In this document: positions 16,738 to 26,677 of the stretch, one piece after another
Numbering within the stretch: position 1 is the stretch's first letter
How the letters are laid out: each line of letters opens with the position of its first letter
DNA from: Oscillatoria sp. FACHB-1407
Lineage (GTDB): Bacteria; Cyanobacteriota; Cyanobacteriia; Elainellales; Elainellaceae
Reading direction: 5' to 3'
DNA length: 64,000 bases
Assembly: GCF_014697545.1 (NCBI RefSeq)
Contig: NZ_JACJSA010000009.1
Location: 186,001 to 250,000 of the forward strand
The notes under the pieces: model-generated
What the model saw: only the letters and a program-made list of their open reading frames with translations
Told to the model about the DNA's origin: nothing
Database searches by the model: none
Position numbers and translations under genes: made by a program

Positions 16738-17112
16738 ATGGCACGTCAAAAACGGTCATCTACGGTATTAGAAAAAGCAGAGCGTCGGGCAGCAGGGATG
16801 AAGTCCCTGGGGATCGAGCTAGATTTTGGCAATTCGCGATCGCTACCTCTCTATCTAGAAGCGATCGAGCAGATGCGAGAGAAGCAAGATCTGTATAACC
16901 AGCTTTTAGCAACGGTTGACTCAACGTATGGTGAGATGTTGGAGTTTGAGAAGACGTTGGCTGATTTGACCGATCACATGCTGTTGGATATTGCCTCTAA
17001 GTTTGGTCGCAATAGCCGTGAATATGAGGCAGCAGGTGGCGTGCGGAAGAGTGAGCGGGTACGTCGCAGTAATCGCGGTAAGGCGAAAGCGGGAACTGAG
17101 GTAGCTTCATAA
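16738..17112 (+). CDS. Conserved-looking hypothetical protein, 124 aa
   Basis: A soluble, charged, mainly helical protein (SLPLYLEAIEQMREKQDLYN, then EMLEFEKTLADLTDHMLLDI) with a basic C-terminal tail (KSERVRRSNRGKAKAG). The ATG follows a GAGAGC stretch. Regular codon use and a clean N-terminus suggest a real gene. I do not recognise the family. Its 3' side is immediately followed by REP hairpins of the RAYT locus. The basic tail could bind nucleic acid, but this is speculation. Confidence 0.6.
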   Translation: MARQKRSSTVLEKAERRAAGMKSLGIELDFGNSRSLPLYLEAIEQMREKQDLYNQLLATVDSTYGEMLEFEKTLADLTDHMLLDIASKFGRNSREYEAAGGVRKSERVRRSNRGKAKAGTEVAS

Positions 17113-17132
17113 CCAAATTGATGAACGCGATC

Positions 17133-17377
17133 GGGTGTGGCATTCAGATGAGAGGAGTTACAAATATCCAGAAATAATTTACCGAATGCCGCACCCCAAC
17201 CATCCAATTTATCTACTTCAACGTACGGGCGCGGCATTGGATCACCATTCATCGAATCCCACCGAAAACTCCAAGTCCAATGCCACACCCAACCCCAACC
17301 GATCGCCCGAACCGGGTGTGGCATTCGGACAAAGGCGATCGCATTTCATCCCAAAATCTGTGCCGAATGCCGCACCC
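17133..17377. repeat. Three REP hairpins upstream of the RAYT gene
   Basis: Three units of about 64 bases at 17133-17196, 17227-17290 and 17314-17377. Each is bounded by GGGTGTGGCATT(C/G) or GGGCGCGGCATTGG at the left and by (C/G)AATGCC(G/A)CACCC at the right, forming long-stem hairpins with variable loops. They belong to the same family as the copies inside and after the transposase gene. Confidence 0.88.
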
Positions 17378-17399
17378 CAACTATCTTACAAATGAACTT

Positions 17400-18173
17400 A
17401 TGAAATATAACCCCGACAAACATCATCGGCGATCGATTCGATTGAAAGGGTACGATTACACTTCGCCTGGTGCCTATTTCATTACCCTTTGTGTGCATCA
17501 ACGGGAATGTTTGTTTGGGGAGGTTGTGAATGGCGAAATGCAATTAAATGAATGGGGAAAATTGGTTGATGCCTATTGGCAGCGTTTACCTTCCCATTTT
17601 GCAAACCTCGAATTAGATGTATTTGTGGTCATGCCCAACCATTTTCATGGGATTTTGGTTTTAACCCAACCACCCGGTAGGGGTGCGGCATTGGATCACC
17701 ATTCATCGAATTCCACCGAAAACTCCAAGTCCAATGCCACACCCAACCCCAACCGATCGCCCCAAATCATCCCGCCCAACCGTAGGGGTGCGGCATTGGA
17801 TCACCATTCATCGAATTCCACCGAAAACTCCAAGTCCAATGCCACACCCAACCCCAACCGATCGCCCGAACCGGGTGTGGCATTCGGGCGAAGAGAATTG
17901 CAAATACCCAAAAATAATTTACCGAATGCCGCACCCCAACCACCCCGATTAATGAAGGGATCGGTAGGAGCGATTCTTCTTAATTTCAAATCGATTACAA
18001 CCCGACGGATTAATCAAATGCGTCGGGTGAGGGGTGTTCCCCTATGGCAACGCGACTATCACGATCGCATTATTCGTGATGAAGAAGCTTTGACTTACGT
18101 TCGCCGCTACATTCACAACAACCCACGATTGTGGGAAGCAGATCAATTGCACCCCGACAACCCTTACAATTAG
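17400..18173 (+). CDS. REP-associated tyrosine transposase (RAYT) with REPs inside
   Basis: 257 residues from ATG 17400. Y1 HUH transposase related to IS200/IS605 TnpA, acting on single-stranded REP hairpins. The N-terminus has RRSIRLKGYDYTSPGAYFIT, and the metal-binding HUH motif is in VVMPNHFHGILV. The catalytic tyrosine region is EALTYVRRYIHNNPRLWEAD. Between the two, roughly residues 93-180, lies a low-complexity linker (repeats of AALDHHSSNSTENSKSNATP) that is the translation of three REP hairpins inserted in frame. The conserved core on both sides is intact, so the protein could still be active. Further REPs flank the gene. Confidence 0.9.
   Translation: MKYNPDKHHRRSIRLKGYDYTSPGAYFITLCVHQRECLFGEVVNGEMQLNEWGKLVDAYWQRLPSHFANLELDVFVVMPNHFHGILVLTQPPGRGAALDHHSSNSTENSKSNATPNPNRSPQIIPPNRRGAALDHHSSNSTENSKSNATPNPNRSPEPGVAFGRRELQIPKNNLPNAAPQPPRLMKGSVGAILLNFKSITTRRINQMRRVRGVPLWQRDYHDRIIRDEEALTYVRRYIHNNPRLWEADQLHPDNPYN
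17681..17936. repeat. Three REP hairpins within the RAYT coding sequence
   Basis: Units at 17681-17744, 17786-17849 and 17873-17936. The first two are nearly identical to each other and to the upstream unit at 17227-17290. The third matches the unit at 17133-17196, including its AAATAATTTACCGAATGCCG arm. All three keep the transposase frame open. Confidence 0.9.
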
Positions 18174-18190
18174 CTCCCAACCTCATGTAC

Positions 18191-18255
18191 GAGTGCGGCA
18201 TTCGGCAGAGGGTTCTGAAATAATGGCAAGGGCTTTTGACCGAATGCCACGCCCC
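18191..18255. repeat. REP hairpin downstream of the RAYT gene
   Basis: Bounded by GAGTGCGGCATTCGG and CCGAATGCCACGCCCC with a different loop. Seventh member of the local REP family, placed 17 bases after the transposase stop. Confidence 0.8.
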
Positions 18256-18311
18256 TACACCAGGAATTACACCTTAATAAATTCGCGGTCCTAAGGGGAG
18301 GTTGGGAGGGG

Positions 18312-21089
18312 TCAAATAGAGACCATTGGGTTAAATTCCAACGCTTCCTCCAGATGCAGGTCAGGGTCTTTGTCCTGCCCTTCGTAGTCGCCCCATTGTT
18401 GAATCAGCTTTGCCACTAACCCCGTCCATCCGGTTTGATGGCTGGCTCCGATACCTGCCCCGTTATCCCCATGAAAGTATTCATAGAACAGGATCAGGTC
18501 ATGCCAGTGGGGGTCTTGCTGAAACTCAGTCGTGCCACCATACACAGGACGATGACCCGACTCATCCTTCATAAAAATCCGAATCAGACGTTTCGAGAGA
18601 TCACTGGCAACCTCCCACAAATTCATCCAGTTGCCCGACCCGGTGGGACACTCCACCTTAAAGTCATCCCCCAGGTAATAGTGAAACTTTTGCAGCGACT
18701 CAATCAGCAGATAATTCACAGGCATCCAGATGGGACCGCGCCAATTGGAGTTACCGCCAAACAAACCTGTACTCGATTCGGCAGGTTCATAATCGACGCG
18801 ATATTCCATGTCCTGTGCGTGAAAGCGGTAGGGATGGTCGGCGTGATATTTAGAGACAGACCGAATGCCGTAGTCGCTGAGAAACTCGTTTTCATCCAGC
18901 ATCTTTTCCAGAATGCGGCGCAGCTTTTCCCGATAGGCGATCGCTAACAGTCGTCTGGCTCCCACACCTTCCTTTTCCATACAGGCGACATTGCCGCGCA
19001 GGTCAGGACGGTTTTGAATAAACCATTCCACTCGCTTTTTGAAGCCCGGTAATCGCTCTAGCGTCTCTGGCTCCAGTGTTTCCACCGCAAACAGGGGAAT
19101 CAAGCCCACCATCGATCGCACCTTGAGCCGCACCTGTTGACCATTCGGCAGGTGTAGTACGTCGTAATAGAAACCATCGTCGTCATCCCACAAGGCGGTT
19201 TCTGATTCGCCGATCTTGTTCATCGCATCGGCGATGTAAAGGAAGTGTTCAAAAAACTTGGTGGCAATGTCTTCGTAGACCGGATTCTCCCTGGCTAACT
19301 CCAGCGCAATGGTGAGCAGGTTGAGGCAATACATCCCCATCCAACTGGTGCCATCCGATTGCTCCAGATAACCCCCCGTAGGTAGCTCTGCACTGCGATC
19401 GAACACGCCCACGTTATCCATGCCCAGAAAGCCCCCCTCAAAGATGTTGCGACCGTTGCGGTCTTTGCGGTTCACCCACCAGGTAAAGTTGAGCAGCAGT
19501 TTTTGAAAGACTCGCTCTAGAAATTGGCGATCGCTCCTGCCATACATCTTCTGCTCAATCTTGTAGACTCGCCAGGTTGCCCACGCATGGACGGGAGGAT
19601 TGACATCGCTAAATGCCCACTCATAGGCGGGAATCTGCCCGTTGGGATGCATGTACCATTCGCGGGTCATCAGGTCGAGTTGACGCTTGGCAAAGTCGGG
19701 GTCGATCATCGCCAGAGGAATCGTATGAAAGGCGAGATCCCACGCGGCAAACCAGGGATATTCCCACTTGTCGCACATGGAGAGAATGTCTTCATTGTGC
19801 AGATGAACCCACTCGCGATTGCGCCCCTGTTTGCGTCCAGGCGGTGGCGGAGGACACGCCGGATCACCCTTCAGCCATTCATCTACTACGTAATAGAAGT
19901 ACTGCTTATTCCACAGCATTCCGGCAAACGCCTGTCGCTGAATATTGCGGCGATCGACACACAAACAATCGGGCATAATGCGCTCATAAAACTCGTCGGC
20001 TTCCTGTCGTCGCTGTTGCAAGATGGTGTCAAATGCTTCGCCAAAGACGGCTTGAGCGGAGCCATTGAGCGATGAGCCGGGATGGGATGAACCCGGATGG
20101 GACGTACTCTGACGCAACCGCAATTGAATCGTTTGAGTTTCGCCTGCACCGATTGTGAGAGTGTAATAAGCGGCAGCTTTAGTGCCTACTTGTGCCGGAT
20201 TAACAGCATCCGTTTGACCCTGCACCACATAATTGTTAATGCCATCTTTGACATAAGGAGAGGCATTCTCAACCCCAAAAATGCGTTGAAAATTTGTTTC
20301 GTTTTCAGTGAATAAGAGAGGGATGGATGGTTCACCGTTTGTTGTGTTGCAATACAGGTGAAACTGTCCCAATTGTGGATGGAGTGCTTCAACAACACCA
20401 ACTGATGTGTTGGATTGTACTGCTCTCAGCACAGGTTTTTCAGAATGATTCCACGTCCACGTATTGCGAAACCAGAGAGTAGGTAGGAGATGAATCGGTT
20501 TAGCCTCATCCCCTCGATTGGTGATACTGATTTGAATCAAAATATCGTCAGTGGTGGCTTTGGCATATTCCACTAACACATCAAAGTAGCGGTTATCGTC
20601 AAATACCCCCGTATTGATCAACTCAAACTCCGGGTCACGCCGACCGCGTCGCTGGTTTTCTTCCACTAACCGAGCATAGGGAAACTCGGCTTGTGGATAT
20701 TTGTAGAGCATCTTCATGTAGGAGTGGGTCGGCGTGCTGTCAAGGTAGAAGTAGTATTCCTTCACGTCTTCACCATGGTTGCCCTGATTCCCGGTTAAGC
20801 CAAAAAAGCGTTCCTTGAGGATGGGATCAACACCATTCCACAGGGCGATCGCAAAACACAAGCGTTGATGATTGTCGGAAATACCCGCAATACCATCTTC
20901 GCCCCAGCGATAGGCTCGCGATCGCGCCTGATCGTGAGGAAAATAATCCCAGGCTGTCCCGTCGGGGCTATAGTCTTCGCGCACCGTACCCCATTGGCGA
21001 TCGCTCAGATACGGTCCCCATCTGCGCCAGTGTGCCTGTCGGGTGCGGGTTGCGTCGAGCCGTTGTTCTTCTGTCGTGGTAGGTGTCAT
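18312..21089 (-). CDS. GH63-like glucosidase (mannosylglycerate/oligosaccharide glucosidase type)
   Basis: 925 residues, cytosolic. The N-terminus has [20 protein letters not shown] and WRWGEDG-like [20 protein letters not shown]. The catalytic (alpha/alpha)6 barrel includes [60 protein letters not shown] and, near the C-terminus, [19 protein letters not shown]. These blocks match the GH63/MGH1-like glucosidases of bacteria, which act on alpha-glucosides. The exact substrate is not known. Length and motifs are complete. It is read in the same direction as the debrancher at 13959-15956. Confidence 0.9.
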   Translation of the reverse strand: MTPTTTEEQRLDATRTRQAHWRRWGPYLSDRQWGTVREDYSPDGTAWDYFPHDQARSRAYRWGEDGIAGISDNHQRLCFAIALWNGVDPILKERFFGLTGNQGNHGEDVKEYYFYLDSTPTHSYMKMLYKYPQAEFPYARLVEENQRRGRRDPEFELINTGVFDDNRYFDVLVEYAKATTDDILIQISITNRGDEAKPIHLLPTLWFRNTWTWNHSEKPVLRAVQSNTSVGVVEALHPQLGQFHLYCNTTNGEPSIPLLFTENETNFQRIFGVENASPYVKDGINNYVVQGQTDAVNPAQVGTKAAAYYTLTIGAGETQTIQLRLRQSTSHPGSSHPGSSLNGSAQAVFGEAFDTILQQRRQEADEFYERIMPDCLCVDRRNIQRQAFAGMLWNKQYFYYVVDEWLKGDPACPPPPPGRKQGRNREWVHLHNEDILSMCDKWEYPWFAAWDLAFHTIPLAMIDPDFAKRQLDLMTREWYMHPNGQIPAYEWAFSDVNPPVHAWATWRVYKIEQKMYGRSDRQFLERVFQKLLLNFTWWVNRKDRNGRNIFEGGFLGMDNVGVFDRSAELPTGGYLEQSDGTSWMGMYCLNLLTIALELARENPVYEDIATKFFEHFLYIADAMNKIGESETALWDDDDGFYYDVLHLPNGQQVRLKVRSMVGLIPLFAVETLEPETLERLPGFKKRVEWFIQNRPDLRGNVACMEKEGVGARRLLAIAYREKLRRILEKMLDENEFLSDYGIRSVSKYHADHPYRFHAQDMEYRVDYEPAESSTGLFGGNSNWRGPIWMPVNYLLIESLQKFHYYLGDDFKVECPTGSGNWMNLWEVASDLSKRLIRIFMKDESGHRPVYGGTTEFQQDPHWHDLILFYEYFHGDNGAGIGASHQTGWTGLVAKLIQQWGDYEGQDKDPDLHLEEALEFNPMVSI

Positions 21090-21485
21090 GATGCAATGTT
21101 CTCCTCGATTAAACCCAGCTTAAACATGAATCCTATGTTTGGAGTATGCAACCTGATTCCTATTGCGGTCTGAAAACCTGCTGAGAATTTGATGAGCGGT
21201 TGTGGGATGTAATGTTTTTGTTGGATGCAGGATCAGGAAAAGCTCCGTACGGATCAGTTAGCCGCTAAGTTACGAAAAGAATTGCTCTACCTTACGGCAG
21301 AAGTTGGGGAGCAACGGTGAAGTGATCTCATCGGGTGAAAACAGGGTGGCGATCGCCCATAGATCCCCTCTAAACGTTAGTTACCTGACTTTTTATTTGT
21401 TCTCAGGGAAGCGTTAGAACCTATTCAGGTCATTCTCAGGGAAGCCCTGCATTGTAAAAGCAACATGCAGCAATGGAGAACCCCA
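21090..21485. other. Intergenic region, possible small ORF remnant
   Basis: About 395 bases. A 31-codon frame at 21225-21320 on the plus strand starts MQDQEKLRTDQLAAKLRKEL and has the look of the charged C-terminal helix of a longer protein. It has no ribosome site, so it is more likely a gene remnant than a gene. Nothing else is recognised. Confidence 0.3.
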
Positions 21486-22286
21486 ATGAGGCTTGACGGA
21501 AGAGTGGCTCTGGTGACGGGTAGTAGCCAGGGGATTGGACAGGGAATTGTGTTGCGTCTGGCTCAAGAAGGCGCAAACGTGGTGATTAACTACCGCTCAC
21601 ATCCCGAAGGTGCAGAAGAAACCCTGGCAAAGGTCGAGGCGATCGGTGGCAAATGTTTTATGGCGCAGTGTCCCAGTTCCAGCCAGGGATACACAGTGAA
21701 AGCGGATTTGGGGAGTGTACCTGAAATTCGTCAACTCATCGCTGAAAGCATTCAACACTTTGGCAAGCTCGACATTTTGGTAAATAATGCTGGAATCGAG
21801 AAACACGCTGCCTTTTGGGATGTCACTGAAGATGATTATGACGCCGTTATGAATGTCAACCTGAAAGGGGTCTTCTTTGCTACGCAAGCGTTTGTGCAGC
21901 ATTTAATCGAGACGAAACGCACCGGGAAGATTATCAATATTAGTTCTGTCCACGAAGAACTACCGTTTCCCAACTTCACGGCTTACTGTGCCAGCAAAGG
22001 TGGGATGAAGATGATGACGCGCAACTTGGCGATCGAGTTGGGGGCTTTAGGCATCACGATCAACAACGTGGCTCCAGGGGCGATCGAGACTCCGATTAAT
22101 ACCAAGTTGTTGAATGATCCTGAGAAACTCGGTGCGCTGCTCAAAAACATTCCCTTGGGGCGGTTAGGTCAACCGGGAGATGTGGCGTCGCTGGTGGCAT
22201 TCCTGGCATCGTCGGATGCGGATTACGTTACAGGCAGCACTTTCTTTGTTGATGGGGGGTTGCTCTGGAATTATCAGGAGCAATAG
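21486..22286 (+). CDS. SDR-family oxidoreductase, glucose 1-dehydrogenase-like
   Basis: 266 residues. NAD(P)-dependent Rossmann dehydrogenase: cofactor motif ALVTGSSQGIGQGIVLRLAQ, NNAG in LDILVNNAGIEKHA, catalytic Ser in INISSVHE and Tyr-Lys in TAYCASKGGMKM. The C-terminus ends ASSDADYVTGSTFFVDGG. An extra segment of about ten residues (CPSSSQGYTV) sits before the conserved KADLG. The ATG at 21486 has GGAG nine bases upstream and is preferred over ATG 21465. It is probably the first gene of a four-gene run with the FMN reductase, aquaporin and VOC protein. The physiological substrate is uncertain. Confidence 0.9.
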   Translation: MRLDGRVALVTGSSQGIGQGIVLRLAQEGANVVINYRSHPEGAEETLAKVEAIGGKCFMAQCPSSSQGYTVKADLGSVPEIRQLIAESIQHFGKLDILVNNAGIEKHAAFWDVTEDDYDAVMNVNLKGVFFATQAFVQHLIETKRTGKIINISSVHEELPFPNFTAYCASKGGMKMMTRNLAIELGALGITINNVAPGAIETPINTKLLNDPEKLGALLKNIPLGRLGQPGDVASLVAFLASSDADYVTGSTFFVDGGLLWNYQEQ

Positions 22287-22429
22287 CCCATTGAATGTTA
22301 GATTGTTGAATTTTGATTTTGGATTGCAAGGGATTTGAACATTCATTTCTGAAATTGGTGTTAAGCCAGAATCCTATATTCAAAATCCAAACCTAACCTG
22401 CATGTGTTACCCATCAAGAGAGCCAAGCC

Positions 22430-22993
22430 ATGCAAAGTTCGCCTTTATTCATTCCTGTGATTCTCGGCACACCGCGTCAGGGTCGTCAGAGTGAGTTTGT
22501 TGCCAAGTTTCTTGTAGAACAGGTTGGCAAACAGGACGGGGTTGAAACGGAGTTGATTGATATTCGGACGTTGCCAATTGCCACGAACGACGAGGGAGAG
22601 GGCATCAAAGATCCGGGGTTTTCGGCTCAGATGGAGCGAGCCGATGGGCTGATCATTGTAGCTCCGGAATATAACCACGGTTATCCCGGTATGCTCAAGC
22701 ATGTTCTCGATACATGTTTGAAGGAATATATCCACAAAGCGGTGGGGATTTGTGGGGTGTCGGCGGGTCCCTTCGGTGGAACGAGGGTGATTCAAAATAT
22801 GCTGCCCGTCATGCGTGAATTGGGACTTGTCACCATCTTCTATGACCTCAACTTCAGCAATGTCCAAACTTTGTTTGATGAGTCGGGCAAGTTGCTCGAT
22901 CCAGATACCCAAATTCGACGGAGCGATCGCTTCATGCAGGAGTTGATCTGGATGTCTACGGTATTGCGCTATGGACGACAGGAGATGAAATGA
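22430..22993 (+). CDS. NADPH-dependent FMN reductase family protein
   Basis: 187 residues, flavodoxin-like fold. Phosphate-loop region VILGTPRQGRQSEFVAKFL, then ADGLIIVAPEYNHGYPGMLK (the SPEYN-type block) and GVSAGPFGGTRVIQNMLPVM, all typical of NADPH-dependent FMN/azo/quinone reductases. The stop overlaps the start of the aquaporin-like gene by four bases (ATGA), indicating translational coupling. It probably supplies redox detoxification alongside the SDR enzyme. Confidence 0.92.
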   Translation: MQSSPLFIPVILGTPRQGRQSEFVAKFLVEQVGKQDGVETELIDIRTLPIATNDEGEGIKDPGFSAQMERADGLIIVAPEYNHGYPGMLKHVLDTCLKEYIHKAVGICGVSAGPFGGTRVIQNMLPVMRELGLVTIFYDLNFSNVQTLFDESGKLLDPDTQIRRSDRFMQELIWMSTVLRYGRQEMK

Positions 22994-23820
22994 TTCATAC
23001 TCTCCGCAAACACTATCTCGAATATTTGATGGAAGCAGCGGGATTAGGCATTTTTATGGTGTCTGCCAGTGTTGCCACTGTGTTGTTAGAACACCCAGCT
23101 TCACCACTTCGGCAATGGATCAATGATCCAACGCTGCGACGATTTGTGATTGGAGTCGCGATGGGACTGACCGCGATCGCCATCATCTATTCTCCTTGGG
23201 GAAAACAATCCGGTGCCCACATCAATCCGGCGGTGACGTTCACTTTCTTTCGACTCAAGAAGATCAAAGCGGTCGATGCAGCGTTCTACATCATTGCGCA
23301 ATTTATGGGCGGGTGGTTGGGAGTGTTGCTGGCAGCAGGTATTTTGAGAGGAGCGATCGCCCATCCCAGTGTGAATTACGTTGTCACGATCCCCGGAGCG
23401 AGTGGGGTGGCGGTAGCGTTCGTGGCTGAACTTATAATTTCTTTTGGGCTGATGATGACGGTGTTAATTGTCTCAAATACGCCGAAACTTTCCCGATTTA
23501 CAGGACTCTTTGCAGGGGTGCTGGTGGCAACCTACATCACCCTTGAGGCTCCTCTGTCGGGGATGAGTATGAACCCTGCCCGGACGCTTGCTTCAGCACT
23601 ACCTGCCTCCGTCTGGACAGCCCTCTGGATTTATTTCGTTGCACCACTCACCGGAATGTTATGTGCGTCTGAATTATACGTGCGAGTGAATGGTAGAAGT
23701 GCTGTTCGTTGTGCCAAATTACATCACGATAACCATAAGCGATGCATTTTTAATTGCAATTATCGACAACAGCCGAGAGGCGATCGCGACTCATTATTGA
23801 GTGACAAATTACCGCTATGA
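22990..23820 (+). CDS. MIP-family aquaporin / glycerol-type channel
   Basis: 276 residues with about six membrane helices. Both half-helix NPA signatures are present: SGAHINPAVTFTF and GMSMNPARTLASAL. The C-terminal tail after ELYVRVNG is hydrophilic and unusual in composition (KLHHDNHKRCIFNCNYRQQ), with several His and Cys. The gene overlaps the FMN reductase before it and the VOC protein after it, each by an ATGA. It may conduct water, glycerol or another small uncharged solute handled by the operon. Confidence 0.92.
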   Translation: MIHTLRKHYLEYLMEAAGLGIFMVSASVATVLLEHPASPLRQWINDPTLRRFVIGVAMGLTAIAIIYSPWGKQSGAHINPAVTFTFFRLKKIKAVDAAFYIIAQFMGGWLGVLLAAGILRGAIAHPSVNYVVTIPGASGVAVAFVAELIISFGLMMTVLIVSNTPKLSRFTGLFAGVLVATYITLEAPLSGMSMNPARTLASALPASVWTALWIYFVAPLTGMLCASELYVRVNGRSAVRCAKLHHDNHKRCIFNCNYRQQPRGDRDSLLSDKLPL

Positions 23821-24938
23821 AAACTCCGTTCTTTAAGCTACTTCAGCGATCTCTGTTGTCGCTTAGCGTTGCTGTAACGCTCGTCAGTACTTCCTCCTGG
23901 GGGGCGATCGCTTCAGTTCCTCAAGCTCCCGACAGTATTGCTGCTGAGTCGCGCCATTATACTCTGGGTACTAATGTTGTCGCTCAAGCACTGCCGCAAG
24001 TCAGAGTTCAAACGGTGGCAAGTGTGGGCATGACTGTCTCAGATATGGAGCGTGCCCTGGCATTTTACACGCAGGTCTTACCCTTTCGGGAAATCTCTGA
24101 TGTGGAAGTGTGGGGCAGTGAGTATGAGCGGCTTCAAGGGGTGTTTGGCGTACGGATGCGAGTCGTGCGGCTTCAGTTGGGTAACGAAGTGATTGAGTTA
24201 ACCGACTACCTCACACCCGAAGGCAGACCCATTCCAGCAGATTCTCGCAGTAACGATCGCTGGTTTCAACACATGGCGATCGTGGTTAGCGATATGGATG
24301 AAGCCTATCAGGTGTTGCGTCGTCACAATGTGCAGCATGTTTCTACTGCGCCTCAACGCCTTCCCGACTACATTCCTGCTGCCGCAGGGATTGAAGCATT
24401 TTATTTTCGTGATCCCGATGGACATAATTTAGAAATCATTTATTACCCGCCCGGTAAGGGTGATCCCAGATGGCAACAGCCCACGGATCAGCTATTTCTT
24501 GGTATTGACCATACAGCGATCGCTGTCTCTAACACAGATACTAGTCTTGCCTTTTATCGCGATGTGTTGGGGTTAGAGGTGGCAGGTGAAAGTGAAAACT
24601 ACGGGACTGAGCAGGAACATCTCAACAATGTCTTTGGGGCGCGTCTGCGTATTAGTGGCTTAAGAGCACCTAATGGCATGGGCATTGAGTTCTTGGAATA
24701 CGTGACTCCGCGTGATGGGCGATCGCTTCCGATGGATACTCGTGCGAACGATTTAGTGCACTGGCAAACAACATTAGTGGTAGAGAATGCAGACATAGCT
24801 GCACAACGTTTAAGGGAACGGGGATATACGTTTGTATCTTCTGATGTGATTGAAATGCAAGATGATCAATTGAACTTTCAAAGAGGATTTTTAGTGCGCG
24901 ATCCAGATGGTCATGTAATGCGAATTATCGAGCGATAG
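23817..24938 (+). CDS. Secreted double-VOC (glyoxalase-fold) protein
   Basis: 373 residues. An N-terminal signal peptide (LLQRSLLSLSVAVTLVSTSS, ending around WGAIAS) directs it to the periplasm or outside. Two vicinal-oxygen-chelate domains follow: about 65-210 (GMTVSDMERALAFYTQVLPF ... DPDGHNLEIIYYPPGKG) and about 225-370 (IDHTAIAVSNTDTSLAFYRD ... DPDGHVMRIIE). His and Glu positions suited to metal binding are present. The family includes glyoxalases and extradiol dioxygenases, and the reaction here is not assignable. Last gene of the four-gene operon. Confidence 0.88.
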   Translation: MKTPFFKLLQRSLLSLSVAVTLVSTSSWGAIASVPQAPDSIAAESRHYTLGTNVVAQALPQVRVQTVASVGMTVSDMERALAFYTQVLPFREISDVEVWGSEYERLQGVFGVRMRVVRLQLGNEVIELTDYLTPEGRPIPADSRSNDRWFQHMAIVVSDMDEAYQVLRRHNVQHVSTAPQRLPDYIPAAAGIEAFYFRDPDGHNLEIIYYPPGKGDPRWQQPTDQLFLGIDHTAIAVSNTDTSLAFYRDVLGLEVAGESENYGTEQEHLNNVFGARLRISGLRAPNGMGIEFLEYVTPRDGRSLPMDTRANDLVHWQTTLVVENADIAAQRLRERGYTFVSSDVIEMQDDQLNFQRGFLVRDPDGHVMRIIER

Positions 24939-24968
24939 GCTATCCCGCCGCATTAGAATTTCAACTTA

Positions 24969-25232
24969 TTAGAATTTCGTGACACTGGAAGAGTGGCTCA
25001 TGCGGCGACGATAGCTATATTGACCATACACATTTACCAGATACGGCATGGTATAGGTTAATGCAACCGAAATCCAACGCTCCTGGTTCATTTCGCCTCG
25101 CATGAAAGCAGGGCCGTGATTAATCAAAAACAGCAAAGAACCAACAAACACAGCGGTTTTTAAACCTGTGGGAATGAACTCTGCATCAAACAAGCTAAGA
25201 ACAAAACCTTTAATGTGATTCATCTGTTGCAT
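24969..25232 (-). CDS. nrtS: NrtS-type nitrate/nitrite transporter subunit
   Basis: 87 residues with two hydrophobic helices (KTAVFVGSLLFLINHGPAFM and WISVALTYTMPYLVNVYGQY). Length and the NHGPA and MPYLVNVYG blocks match the small NrtS membrane proteins reported to take part in nitrate or nitrite transport in marine cyanobacteria and other bacteria. It faces the VOC operon convergently. No nitrate-assimilation gene is adjacent. Confidence 0.75.
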   Translation of the reverse strand: MQQMNHIKGFVLSLFDAEFIPTGLKTAVFVGSLLFLINHGPAFMRGEMNQERWISVALTYTMPYLVNVYGQYSYRRRMSHSSSVTKF

Positions 25233-25395
25233 AGTTCGTTGTCAAAGAGGCATTGCGGATCTAATCTATGATTTTCGTGCGGGCGGTGCGCGAACCACCC
25301 CTCCCACCGGAACTGTTGCACAGAAATCATAGTCACATTCAGCAATGCCGTCAAAGATGTGGGATATCCAATCTTAAAACTGGGTTGTGTTCGCT

Positions 25396-25884
25396 TCAAA
25401 AGAATTTGTCTAAGGCTGTGACGCGATTGACTTCATAGCAAATCGCTTGATGCGACATGCGAACTTCGAGACCCGCATAGATTACACCAGCTAACAACAG
25501 GCAGGTTCCCACTAAAAACAGCAGCAGTGCCAGGGTGGCAACTAGACTCAAACTTGAGGCGACTGATAGGGCGATCGCAAACATACTCACCAGGAAAACG
25601 GCGATCGCACTGTAAATCAATAACACGGCTCGTTGGATCAGCCGATGACGGTGTTTGAGGAGTGGAATTTGACGGTCGATTTCCTGGAGACGCTCCAGCG
25701 AAAAAGCATCATTCATCTTGCCCGTGTGGAGCAGCTGTAAACGTTCGGTTGCCAGCGATCGGATGCGCTGTCCCACATAGATAAACCGTCCTAAAATGCC
25801 CCCTTGCGTGATAGCACACGCTGTTATCAAAACCACTGGAGCAATAATGAGTTGAATCGTTTGGGCAACATCGGTTGCGCTCAT
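25396..25884 (-). CDS. DUF2721-type membrane protein
   Basis: 162 residues: an N-terminal helix (IQLIIAPVVLITACAITQGG), a charged helical segment (RFIYVGQRIRSLATERLQLL), two more helices (LIYSAIAVFLVSMFAIALSV and LVATLALLLFLVGTCLLLAG) and a short tail. This layout matches the DUF2721 family, which has no known function. It stands alone. Confidence 0.75.
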   Translation of the reverse strand: MSATDVAQTIQLIIAPVVLITACAITQGGILGRFIYVGQRIRSLATERLQLLHTGKMNDAFSLERLQEIDRQIPLLKHRHRLIQRAVLLIYSAIAVFLVSMFAIALSVASSLSLVATLALLLFLVGTCLLLAGVIYAGLEVRMSHQAICYEVNRVTALDKFF

Positions 25885-26677
25885 ACATCGAGAATTGAAA
25901 TAGACGTAACGGCGATCGCTTGCAAGCTAACTTTAAGTGTGAGGTTAATGGGGAACCGAGTACATGAATTTTTCCTGAGATTTCTCCTCAAAATGGCTAA
26001 GAATTGAGAATTAGATAGGTTCAACCCATGTGCGGCTTTTTCTGAAACTTCCACCCGTCCTAATCCTCACCCTAGCCCTCTCCCACAGGAGCTACCGTGT
26101 ACACACAAATCTTCTGATTTAGCCTGTGCTGGGTTTGATCCTCCCTAACCCTCCTTAACAAGGAGGGGATCAGAGTGTACACACAATTCCTCGTAGCCCC
26201 CTACGTTCCCCAAAATTGGAAGAATTTGAGCCTTTGTCAAAAAGGGTTGACCTGATCAGAAGCACCCGTACTTGGAACCGATGCGAAGCGCGCTTTTGGG
26301 TGAACTGAAACACCTTCTGCTAGGGGGTTTGGGGGAGGCAGTGGCGTCCCCCAATCGGGGGTTTGGGGGAGAATCCCCCAATGCCTGCTTTTCAAACATC
26401 TAAATCAACCTAGCACAACGTCACACCTTATTTTTAGGATTGTCAGTCTCGCTCACGGCGCGAGCAAGATGTTCGCACTACCCTAATAACTGTGACGTAG
26501 CACTAGCACCTGATTTGGAAAGAAGCGGAGATGTGTGTACAGTAGCCCACAGGAGAGGGAACGGGAACTGCTGGAAGCCCTTCTCCTGCGGGAAAAGGAT
26601 TGGGATGAGGGCAAATGAGGTACTCATCCTTCTCTCTTCATTCTTCGTTCTTCGTTCTTCATTCTTCATGCTTTCCC
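25885..26677. other. Large repeat-rich intergenic region
   Basis: Nearly 800 bases without a supported gene. It contains a family C repeat (26446-26507), a CCTCCTTAACAAGGAGG hairpin near 26150, GGGGGTTTGGGGGAG tandem blocks around 26325-26375, and a TTCATTCTTCG simple repeat at 26636-26670. The phrase GTGTACACACA occurs twice (26097-26107 and 26175-26185), flanking about 70 bases. Confidence 0.6.
26446..26507 (+). repeat. Dispersed repeat family C, copy 2
   Basis: Shares GCTCACGGC.CGAGCAAGATG, CGCACTACCCTAA and AACTGTGACG.AGCACTAGC with 13166-13230. Confidence 0.65.

Noticed and set aside
17133-18255. CRISPR array suggested by regularly recurring sequences
   Set aside because: Units are palindromic 64-base REP hairpins with irregular spacing, tied to a RAYT gene. 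There are no direct repeats with unique spacers and no cas genes.
21225-21320. 31-codon ORF MQDQEKLRTDQ...
   Set aside because: No ribosome site. It looks like a leftover C-terminal helix. Kept only as a remark in the intergenic entry.
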